Part shown: positions 55,080 to 64,000 of the stretch, in pieces
Layout of the letters: each line of letters starts with the position of its first letter
Position numbering within the stretch: the stretch's first letter is position 1
Source of the DNA: Fenollaria sporofastidiosus
GTDB lineage: Bacteria > Bacillota > Clostridia > Tissierellales > Peptoniphilaceae
Assembly (NCBI RefSeq): GCF_943169635.2
Contig: NZ_OW968186.1
Coordinates: 1,240,001 to 1,304,000 of the forward strand
Direction of reading: 5' to 3'
Length of the DNA: 64,000 nucleotides
Translations under genes and position numbers: made by a program
Notes under the pieces: generated by a model
The model's database searches: none
What the model saw: the letters and a program-made list of their open reading frames with translations, nothing else
Told to the model about the DNA's origin: nothing

Positions 55080-55108
55080 ATTATACTATAGATGCTATGT
55101 TTTGTCAA
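55080..55108 (-). promoter_or_regulatory. Consensus promoter of the putative OLE RNA
   Basis: TTGACA (55103-55108), 17 bases, TATAAT (55080-55085) on the minus strand, an exact sigma-A match. The -35 box abuts the polC stop codon. The predicted start is near 55073. Confidence 0.9.
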
Positions 55109-58100
55109 TTAAAATAAGCTTATCTGATTGGTGTCGTGCATATCTTTGAAGAAATTTATAGACTTCAAATATGTTATTACAGTATTGTTAACTTGAGTCC
55201 TCTTTTGAAAGTCTTCAATAGAATTAAATTCTCCTATCTCTCTTTCTCTAATAATATTATTTGCAGGATCTTTACCAAGCCCAGCTATGACTGTAAATGG
55301 CGGTATAACCTCTCCATTAATAACAGTAAACTTTGTAGCTAGCGACTTATCTAAATCTATAGATGACATAGTTATATTTCTAAGTTGCATCTCTTTAACT
55401 ACTTCCGCTAACGACAATAGGTCACCATCTTTTTTCTTTATTTGGGGACTTTGAGATATTTCTTTTATTAGATTGTCCAAGTTTTCAATCTTATATACCA
55501 AAGCATCATAATCAAAATCGTTAATTTTTTGTGTAAAATATGTTGCATAGAAGGCAGCTGGATAGTAAACTTTATACCATGCAAGTCTATAGCTCATCAT
55601 GACATAAGCAGCTGCGTGAGCCTTAGGGAATAGATATGATATCTTATGGCAACTATCAAGGTACCACTCAGGTAATGGATACTTCTTAATCTCGTCTTCA
55701 TAGTTTACTATAATTGTTTCATTATCGACAACTTTCTTTTGTATTAATGGTTTGCCTTTTCTAACGAATTCCATAATCTTAAATGCTGTTGACTTATCCA
55801 TGCCTGCATCAATAAGTTGGTTCATAATGTCATCTCTTGTTGATATAACTTCTGACATTGGTACATTCATTTCATTAACTAGCTTTTCAGCGTTGCTGTT
55901 CCATACGTTTGTTCCATGCGAAAGACCACTTATTCTTACAAGGTCAGAAAATGTTTTAGGCTTAGTATCTTTAAGCATGCCTCTAACAAAGTTTGTTCCG
56001 AATTCAGGTATAGCAATAGTGCCTACACCGTATTTTAGATCATCTTTATCGACTCCAAGAGCTTCTGTTGATGAGAATAATGATAATACTTTTTCATCAT
56101 CAAATGGTATTTCTTCAATCTTAGTGTTTGTTAAGTCTTCTAAGTTTTTAATGATGTTTGGAACATCATGACCAAGTAAGTCTAGTTTTAATATTTTACC
56201 GCTTATTGAATGATAGTCGAAATGCGTTGTAATTATATCTGTTTGCATATCATCTGCAGGTTTTTGAATTGGAGTAAAATCTAGTATACTCTTGTTCTTA
56301 GGAACAACCATTACCCCACCAGCATGTTGACCTGTTGTTCTCTTTGAGCCTTTTATTCTCTTACTTAAGAACATTGCGTGTAAATATGAGATGCTTTTAT
56401 TCTTTTTTTCTAGATAATCTAATATACATGCTGCAGCAGTTTTGTCAGCAAGCGTACCAATAGTTCCTGCTCTGAATACAAAGTTTTCGCCAAATATTTT
56501 TTCTGTATTTTTGTGTGCTGTTAGTTGATAATCTCCAGCAAAGTTTAAATCTATATCAGGTTCTTTATCGCCATGGAAGCCAAGGAATACCTCAAATGGT
56601 ATTTTTTGTCCATCTCTGTTCATTTCATGTGAGCAAATAGGACAATTTTTACGTGGTAGGTCAAAGCCTGAGTCATACTTTGGATCATCTATAAACTCGC
56701 TGTGCTTACAATTTGGACATACGTAATGAGGTATAAGTGGATTTACTTCAGTTATATCACTCATAGTCGCAGCAAATGATGAGCCAACAGAACCTCTAGA
56801 TCCAACAACATAACCATCTGCGTTTGATTGCAAGATAAGTTTTCTTGCTATTATATATAAAACTGCGTAACCGTTACCAATAATTGAATCAAGTTCTTTA
56901 TCTAGTCTTTTCTTAACTATATCAGGAAGCGGATCTCCATATATGCTTGTAGCTTTGTTGTAGCAACAGTCCCTCAAGTCCTTATCTGAGTTTTCAATAA
57001 ATGGTGGGAATGTATCCTTAGGTATAGGCCTAATGTTTTCAAACTCTTCAGCAAATTTTACAGTATTATCCACTACAATTTCTTTCGCTTCTTCTTTGCT
57101 TAAATATGGAAAATTATTCAATAGCTCTTTTGTAGTTTTAAAATAATGATCAGTATTGTTGCATTCTTTTCTATTACCAACGAAGTTTTTCTATTGAATA
57201 CTAAAATGATCTATAAACATTGTCCTTTTGATCAATATAATACACATCTCCATTAGCTAATACAGGGATGTTTAATTCTTTTGCAGTATCGTATAATCTT
57301 CTATTAATGTTTTTTATTGCATCTATCTCGTGAACGCTTTCATCTTCCACTAAATATAGATATTGATCCATTGGCTGAAGCTCTATAAAATCGTAGAACT
57401 TCATCATTTCTTTAAGTTTTTCGTCCTCTTCACATCTAAGTAGTGCATTGTATATCGCACCACTGTAAGAGCCACTTCCAACTAATAAACCTTCTTTATT
57501 GTCCTCCAACTGACTTTTATAAACTATAGGTTGTCTATAGTAATTATCAATGTGTGAAAGAGATATAAGCCTATAAAGATTCTTAAGGCCAGTTAAATTT
57601 TTGCAAACATAGATACTTTATGAACATTATAGTAGTTTTTAGACTTAATCTTTGACAAAGCATCAAGGTCAATGCAGTTTTGTTCTTTTAATAAATCTAA
57701 TAGCTTTAGAAAGACAAAACCTGTAGCTGTAGCATCATCTATAGCTCTGTGATGATTTTCAAGATTTATGTTGAACATAGATGTAAGTACATCTAGCTTG
57801 TGCTTCTTTAAATCAGGCAATAAGTATCTTGATAGTTCTAGTGTATCTATATATTCGTAATCAAAATGAATTCCCATCCTGTGCATAGAACTTTTGATAA
57901 ATGATATATCGAATTCTGCATTGTGTGCAACTAAAACAGAATCCTTACAAAAATCCATAAATTTATCCAAAATATTATCAAAGGATGGACATCCAGCAAC
58001 TGTTGCATCATCAATCGTTGTTAATTCCGTAATCCTATATGGAATATGAAAACCGGGATCTGTAAATTCAGAGAAATTATCAATGACCTTACCATCTTGT

Positions 58101-59343
58101 ATCTTTACAGCACCCATCTCTATGATTCTGTCGTCAATAGGTGAAAAACCTGTTGTTTCCACGTCGAAAACGACAAATGTATTCTTATTGTCTCCCTTAT
58201 AATTATTAACTAGTGATCTTGTGTCATCAAATAGATTAGCCTCAACTCCATATATAGGTTTAATTCCAGTTTCAATGGCGGCATCCATAATCTCAGGATA
58301 GCTTTGAACGACGTTTTTATCCATAAAACCGATGGATTCATATCCTCTTCTCTTAGCTTCATTGAAATATTCTTTTGCAGAAATAAAACCTTCTTGACTC
58401 GACATCTTTGTATGCAAACCTATCTCTACCCTTTTAATGTCTTCTTCATCATCTATAGTTTTATCTTCATTAATTATTTCATAAGAGTATATTTTATACT
58501 CATTATATTTTGAAACAAATTAACATTACCACAAAGGTAAAGCTTTACACCATCTTCTATATCATAATCATAATCATATTCGCCGTCTTTATTCTTTCTT
58601 ATAAATTTACTAACTCTTATAGCCTCTTCGCCGTCGTCAACAGCAAATTTTAATAACGCATAGTCATCTCTATCTACAAACTCATATTCAAAAACTTCGC
58701 CTTGAATAGTTATAAAGTCCATATCTGAGTTTATGTCCTTTATCTTAGTACATTTGTTCTTGTCCATTTGTTTGCTATTTTGAAAAGGATTTTTACCTGA
58801 TGTATCACTGCTAGCTTCACTTTTTCTTTTCTTCTTTTACTATTTTAAAATTTTCACTAATTCTATCTGCGTTGTTCTTTAAATTATCTATAAACTCTTT
58901 TTATTGACAGTTATTTCTCTACTAAGCGTTTTATTACTTTATTTTCAAAATAGAGCATAGAGACCTCATAAGCTCTAAACATGGATTAGCATTAAAACTA
59001 TCAAGAAGTAGTTTATCGTCCAATGTAAAATATATGATTCATCGTTCTCTTCATATGAGATTGATCCTTCATCTATATCAGAAAATTCTACTTTTATTGT
59101 TTCAAAATAATCAGTACATTTTAAATATTTTATACTATTTATATTAATATTTTCTAAAGAGAACTTTAAAAAGTAGACTTAATTAATTCATCTACTTCTT
59201 TAATTAAATTTAGATCATTAATGTTATGATAATAAGTTATTTTAAGAGTCTCATCTTTCAAGACAGGACTCTCAAAAAGACTTTATCTTCATTTTTATAA
59301 AATCTAAGTTAATATTTAATTCTTCTGGCTTAAATAATCTCAT
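55109..59343 (-). CDS. polC: DNA polymerase III alpha subunit, PolC type (frameshifted)
   Basis: Main replicative polymerase of low-GC Gram-positives, with built-in proofreading. About 1410 residues rebuilt. In order: an N-terminal domain in several frames (58780-59343), an OB-like domain (58474-58767), part of the PHP domain (HTKMSSQEGFISAKEYF), the DEDD exonuclease (VVFDVETTGFSP, HNAEFDISFI, HRAIDDATATG), then the polymerase core with YVVGSRGSVGSSFAATM, the catalytic DxD in KEPDIDLNFAGDYQ, FRAGTIGTLADKTA, GQHAGGVMVVP and PKAHAAAYVMMSYRLAWYK. Breaks at about 57121-57200, 57510-57590, 58418-58470, 58770-59330. Its start overlaps the ispG end. Confidence 0.95.
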
Positions 59344-60399
59344 CGTTACTTCCCGTTCTTTCAATTTCTTTTAACAATTCTTTGACTACTTCGCTTCTGT
59401 CTAGTTTTAATGACTTTGCCTTTTTTAAACAGATAAGCAAAGTCACTGCCCATACTTACACCAATATCTGCATGCTTTTGCTTCGCCAGGGCCATTAACA
59501 GGACAGCCCATGACTGCAACGCTTATGTTTTTGTTTATATTTGCTAATAATGGCTCTAGCTCTTCAACTATAGGAATAATATCTATCTTTGTTCTTGCAC
59601 ATGTAGGACAAGAAACAAGGTTTACAGAATTCTTACGTATTCCTAAGGCACTGAGTATCTTCTTAGCCGCTATAACTTCTTCAACAGGATCAGATGTAAG
59701 TGATACTCTTATGGTATCTCCTATACCATCTTTTAAAAGTGTTCCTATAGCTATAGATGACTTTACTATACCCACAGATGGCGAGCCTGCCTCTGTTAAG
59801 CCTAAGTGCAGCGGATAATCACACAATGATGAGAATAACCTGTTAGCATCTATACAGGTATTTACATCAGATGATTTTATGGATACCTTTATATTGTAAA
59901 ATCTAGTTTATTTAACATTTCTACTTGTTCAAGAGCTCCATAAACAAGTGATTTCTCATTAACTCCAGCATACTTTTCAAGCATCTCTTTAGATATAGAA
60001 CCTGAATTTGCTCCAACCCTTATAGGTAGGTTTTTATCTTTACATATGCCAACAATTTCTCTAAGTTCTGAAATTGAGTTAAGATTACCAGGATTAATTC
60101 TTATACAGTCATAACCCTCTCTAGCAGCCATCAAAGCAAGCTTATAATCAAATTGTATATCAGCAATTACTGGTACGTGTATCTTTTCTTTTATTAGTTT
60201 TATTGCTTTAGCATCATCTTCATCATTAACAGCCATTCTAATTATGTCAAGACCTTTGTCTTCCATTTTTAGCACTTGTTCAACTGTTGCTTTAACATCT
60301 TTAGTATCTGTATTGGTCATTGATTGTATAGTTATTGGGGCATCGCCACCTATAGCAACATCTCCAACAAATATTTTCTAGTCTTTTTCTTTCTATCAT
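59330..60399 (-). CDS. ispG: (E)-4-hydroxy-3-methylbut-2-enyl-diphosphate synthase IspG (frameshifted)
   Basis: Fe-S enzyme of the MEP isoprenoid pathway, one step before IspH. N-terminal GGDAPITIQSMTNTD, then DIIRMAVNDEDDAKAI, VIADIQFDYKLALMAA, IRINPGNL and SLVYGALEQVEML; in the second fragment LGLTEAGSPSVGIVKSS, VSCPTCARTKID and CPVNGPGEAK with the cluster cysteines. Breaks near 60375, 59888, 59830 and 59465, 59395. The rebuilt end SEVVKELLKEIERTGSN overlaps the polC start. GAGG precedes the ATG. Confidence 0.95.
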
Positions 60400-61407
60400 C
60401 TTATCAAACCTCTGACATCATTATATGTTACAAATAAGAATAAGAGTATCAATAATGAAAACCAATTATATTTACTGCATACTCAAATTTTTATTAGCTT
60501 TAATACCAGTTATCATCTCAAATAATATAAATACAGCCTTTCCTCCATCTAGAGCTGGGAAAGGTAGAAGGTTAAAATGCAAGGTTTATGCTTATAAGTC
60601 CAAGTAAAACATTACAGAGCTGAAACCTACCTTGGCGGCGCTCGCTATAGTTTTGATTATAACAACCGGACCTGATACCTCATTTTTCTTAACATTACCC
60701 TTAAAGGCTCTTGATAAAAATTCAAACATAGATCTAAAGGCATATCTGCAAGTGTTAACACTTTCTTTAAAAGCACCTGAGAAGTCATGACGTACTTGTG
60801 GCCTAATGCCAATTTTCTTATATTCATATACCTTTCCATTATCATTAATACTAGCTAGTTCAGGCTTAAGTTCAAAATTTAATAGTTTACCATCTCTTTT
60901 ATTGTGATCGTATCTATATCTTTATTTGAGTTAAGTATCATGTTTCTTAGCTCAAGAAATAATAAAGGTTTTTACCATTATATGAAATTATCTCATCATT
61001 TTCTTGAATACCGGCAATATATGCCACTGAACCTGGCTCAACTTTATCAATGCGTAAATCAGTATAACCACTTTGCATATTAACTATCAAAATGCTATTA
61101 CTGCTAGTATAATATTCATAAAAGCACCAGCAAGTATAACTACAAGTCTCTTATAAGCTTTAGCATTGTCAAAGCTTCTTTCATCTGAACTTTCATCGTC
61201 CTCGCCTTCCATAGCGCAGTAGCCACCAAGCGGAAATATTCTTAAAGAATAAAGAGTCTCTCCACCTTGCTTTTTCAAAATCGCAGGACCCATACCAACA
61301 GCAAACTCATTCACTTTGATTCCTGCCCATTTAGCCATAATGAAGTGTCCAAATTCATGAATTGTAACCAAAACTAAAAATACTAGAAAAGCTATTATCA
61401 TACTCAT
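60396..61407 (-). CDS. rseP: RseP-type M50 zinc metalloprotease (frameshifted)
   Basis: Intramembrane site-2 protease. N-terminal zinc motif VTIHEFGHFIMAKWAGIKV, then FAVGMGPAI and LRIFPLGGYCAMEGE; a PDZ domain in other frames (60900-61080), and the C-terminal motif LLPFPALDGGKAVF. AAGGAG lies before the ATG. Breaks near 61085, 60960, 60900, 60855, 60575 and 60475. The stop overlaps the ispG ATG. Confidence 0.92.
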
Positions 61408-61431
61408 ATATTAATTACTCCTTAAAAACAA

Positions 61432-62171
61432 ATTATAACAAATGGACAAACCAATAAAACGCTATCAAATCTGTCCATCACACCTCCATGTCCCGGAAAT
61501 ATGTATCCATAGTCCTTAATATTATAAGCTCTCTTTAGTTTTGAAAATATTAAATCACCAAATTGTGCTACAATTGGCACTAAAATAAGCCTATGTAATA
61601 ATATTGATTGCAGCTTAAATTAAAGTATCTAATATAGATACGTTAGAGCTACAGTTATTATGTACGAGCCAAGCGAACCTTCAATTGTTTTATTAGGACT
61701 TACCCTCTCAATTAATTTATGCTTACCAAACAAGGTACCACATACATATGCAAACACATCGCTTGATATAGAAATTAAAATACAAGTATAAGCACATTTC
61801 TATCTTGTATGCTGTAGAAAATTGAGAATGGATATATAATAAAAATGTTGTAAATATCAAGCTTAAAAGCTTTTGATGTGAAATCTTTGTCTGCAACGCT
61901 TATTACAGAGAAAATAATACTTGCCAATAAAATATATGTTCCATTGGCATAATAAAATATAAGTATTAAGATAAATTAAAAGATTAATTAAAATTGCAAG
62001 GATATAAGTTAATATCTTCCTAGAATCTGCCATCATATTTAACATTTCATATGATGCAAGTGTTGCACATAAAAGATACCAAATCTATAGATATGGTTCA
62101 TATCATAAATAATTAATATTAGAAGTAATAATACAACTACAGACGTAGCTAATCTTTTAAAAACTTTTCAT
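61432..62171 (-). CDS. cdsA: Phosphatidate cytidylyltransferase (frameshifted)
   Basis: Multi-helix membrane enzyme that makes CDP-diacylglycerol. The C-terminal signature reads GDLIFSKLKRAYNIKDYGYI and FPGHGGVMDRFDS; hydrophobic segments cover the remainder. At least five indels break the N-terminal two thirds. The start shares a base with the uppS stop (TAATG), with GGAGGAA upstream. dxr, which often follows cdsA, is not here: rseP begins 25 bases downstream. Confidence 0.92.
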
Positions 62172-62838
62172 TATATTCCTCCATACCTTCTTTGCCTATG
62201 TGCAAAACTATCTAAGGCTTCAGCAAAATCTTCTTTATGAAAGTCCGGCCATAACTTATCAGTGAAGTATAACTCACTGTATGCACACTGCATAAGTAAA
62301 AGTTTGATAATCTCTTCCCCACTAGTTCTAATAATTAGATCGGGATCTGGTATATGAATTATAAAAGTATGCTTTAAGATCTTCATAAGAGTTAATCACT
62401 TTACCATCGTTATTAGCAAGATTTATAGCTCTAATTATTTCATCTCTTGAACCATAGTTTAAGCAAATGTTAAGCACAAGTCCTGTGTTTTATATGTTCT
62501 TTCAATTGCTAAATCTATTACACTTTTGATTCAGGATATACCTTCCAAGTCGCCAGATACAACAATCTTAACATTGTTTCTATCTAGTTCATCAATTTGA
62601 CTGTTAATATAAATTATAATTAGTTTCATTAAGAAGGATACTTCTTCCTTAGGTCTTTTCCAATTTTCTTTAGAAAAGGCATATAGTGTAAGATATTTAA
62701 TGCCGTAATCAGAGGCGTACCTTACATTTTCTATAACTCTATTCATACCTTCTTTATGGCCATAAGTCCTAGGCATGTTTCTCATTTTGCCCATCTGCCG
62801 TTGCCATCCATAATTATTGCTACATGATTTGGAATCAT
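62171..62838 (-). CDS. uppS: Undecaprenyl diphosphate synthase (frameshifted)
   Basis: Makes the C55 lipid carrier for wall synthesis. [14 protein letters not shown] at the N-terminus with the catalytic Asp, [30 protein letters not shown], and the terminal [15 protein letters not shown] and [11 protein letters not shown]. Breaks near 62797, 62530, 62490 and 62370. AAGGAGA precedes the ATG at 62838. Confidence 0.95.
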
Positions 62839-62856
62839 AACTATCTCCTTGTAAAT

Positions 62857-62878
62857 AACCCCCTGTAAAGAGGGGGTT
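62857..62878 (-). terminator. Hairpin between frr and uppS
   Basis: AACCCCCT and AGGGGGTT, 8 bp with a 6-base loop, followed on the minus strand by ATTTAC. The T tract is poor, so it may weaken or stabilise the transcript, not stop it fully. Confidence 0.6.
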
Positions 62879-62884
62879 AATATT

Positions 62885-63438
62885 TTACACTTCCATTAAT
62901 TCTTTTTGTTTTCTTTGTAATAAGTTCTATCTTTTCAGTGTATTTATCAGTTAATTTTGAGCATCTTCTTCAAATGTCTTTCTATCATCTTCACTGATAT
63001 CTCCATCTTTTCAGCCTTCTTAATAGTATCCATTAAATCTCTTCTAAGATTTCTTATTATAATCTTAGTATCTTCACCTTTCTTGGAAACTATCTTAGTT
63101 AACTCTTTACGTCTATCCTCAGTTAATTGAGGGAACGGTAAACGAATTAATTTACCGTCATTTGATGGCGTAATACCCAAGTCTGATTTTTGAATTTCTT
63201 TTTCTATTTCAGGAATGCTATTTGCATCATATGGTTGAATGACTAACAATCTAGGTTCTGGTGCTGAAATATTAGCAAGTTGTTGAAGTGGAGTCATAAC
63301 ACCATAATAGCTAACCATAATTTTATCAAGTAAAGCTGGGTTAGCTCTGCCAGCTCTAACTGTATTTAGATCCTCTTTAAAAACTTCTATTGTTTTATTC
63401 ATTTTCGGTTCATATTCTTGACTAAATCTATCAGGCAT
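62885..63438 (-). CDS. frr: Ribosome-recycling factor (frameshifted at C-terminus)
   Basis: Splits the post-termination ribosome with EF-G. EVFKEDLNTVRAGRANPALL, YYGVMTPLQQLANISAPEPR, IRLPFPQLTEDRRKELTKIV and VRNLRRD-like RNLRRDLMDTIKKAEKMEIS are seen. Breaks near 63010 and 62955 and 62925; the rebuilt end is ...KELMEV at 62885. It begins one base after pyrH ends. Confidence 0.95.
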
Positions 63439-63439
63439 A

Positions 63440-64000
63440 TTAATCCTCCTTTACAATAGTTCCTATCTTTTCGCCGTCTACAACTCTTACTATGTTATCA
63501 GGATCATCTATACCAAATACTACTAGTGGTATATTGTTATCCATACATAAAGATGTTGCAGTTGCATCCATAATTTTTAAATTCTTGCCTAGTATATCTA
63601 GATAAGATAAAGTATCAAATTTTTTAGCATCCTTGTTAAGCTTTGGATCGCTATCATAAATTCCATCTACACCCTTCTTAGCTAAAAGTATAGCTTCTGC
63701 GTTAATTTCTGCAGCTCTAAGCGCAGCTGTTGTATCAGTAGAGAAGTAAGGATTACCAGTACCAGCAGCAAAGATAACAACCATCTTCTTTTCAAGTTGT
63801 CTTATTGCTCTTCTTCTTATATATGGCTCAGCCACAGCTCTCATCTCTATAGATGTTTGTACTCTTGTAAGAACATTCATCTTTTCTAAAGCATCTTGCA
63901 AAGCAAGTGCATTCATAACTGTTCCTAGCATGCCCATATAATCAGATGTTGCTCTTTGTATGTTTAATGAGTCTCTTCCTCTCCAGAAGTTACCTCCTCC
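63440..64000 (-). CDS. pyrH: UMP kinase (5' partial)
   Basis: Makes UDP from UMP. The frame is open to the right edge ([15 protein letters not shown]), so the N-terminal about 50 residues lie outside; the ATG at 63937 is internal. Also seen: [55 protein letters not shown] and [20 protein letters not shown]. pyrH-frr-uppS-cdsA is the common order. Confidence 0.96.
   Translation of the reverse strand, partial: GGGNFWRGRDSLNIQRATSDYMGMLGTVMNALALQDALEKMNVLTRVQTSIEMRAVAEPYIRRRAIRQLEKKMVVIFAAGTGNPYFSTDTTAALRAAEINAEAILLAKKGVDGIYDSDPKLNKDAKKFDTLSYLDILGKNLKIMDATATSLCMDNNIPLVVFGIDDPDNIVRVVDGEKIGTIVKED

Noticed and set aside
60657..60845. 62-codon frame in the rseP region as a separate gene
   Set aside because: It is a fragment or shifted frame within the interrupted rseP.
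1..64000. CRISPR arrays, tRNA or rRNA genes, prophage
   Set aside because: Looked for by eye; no regular repeat-spacer pattern, cloverleaf or phage module was seen.

Overview
The window is AT-rich DNA from a low-GC Gram-positive anaerobe. It carries a PolC-type polymerase, Clp and Lon proteases, an IspH-S1 fusion, RNase Y, AGA/ATA-heavy codon use and strong AGGAGG ribosome sites. A Clostridia/Tissierellia member, perhaps near the Peptoniphilaceae, fits, but this is inferred from gene content and order only. No tRNA, rRNA, CRISPR array or prophage was seen; one insertion sequence is present.

Layout, plus strand. csaB (cut by the left edge), tagA and tkt form a cell-wall/sugar group. An IS150-group IS3 element has landed in the loop of the tkt terminator. 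fau and an F420-ligase-like gene run on the minus strand. From 7.3 kb a long plus-strand unit holds ftsE, ftsX, a PcsB-like M23 peptidase, a carboxy-terminal S41 protease, a PC4/YdbC protein, an uncharacterised lipoprotein, uvrB and uvrA. Then come a TPM protein with lemA, then tig-clpP-clpX-lon-engB, a small minus-strand rubredoxin gene, an RsbW-like ATPase, typA, cls, rny and a Xer-type recombinase preceded by a 28-bp dif-like palindrome.

Layout, minus strand, read right to left. pyrH (cut by the right edge), frr, uppS, cdsA, rseP, ispG and polC make up a translation, lipid and isoprenoid cluster. Directly after the polC stop codon lies a consensus promoter, followed by about 570 nt of structured noncoding DNA. 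A four-helix membrane protein, tlyA and recN follow. This order matches the OLE RNA / OapA locus known from other Firmicutes, and it is the most interesting item in the window. From oapA onward about 16 genes overlap or nearly touch: tlyA, recN, nudF, pdp, a site-2 protease, scpA, scpB, rluB, mnmM, murR-like, baiN-like, aroH, cmk, plsC and ispH-rpsA, ending at a strong hairpin. miaB, mutS, mutL, miaA and a methionine gamma-lyase-like gene follow.

Caveat. More than thirty genes, including essential ones such as polC, uppS, cdsA, frr and ispG, are interrupted by frameshifts. Where the correct frame can be rebuilt, the break is usually one base missing from an A or T run. I read these as uncorrected long-read sequencing errors, not pseudogenes, and give each such gene as one span. 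The damage is denser in the right half. Functions rest on motifs and neighbourhood read by eye; no database search was possible.
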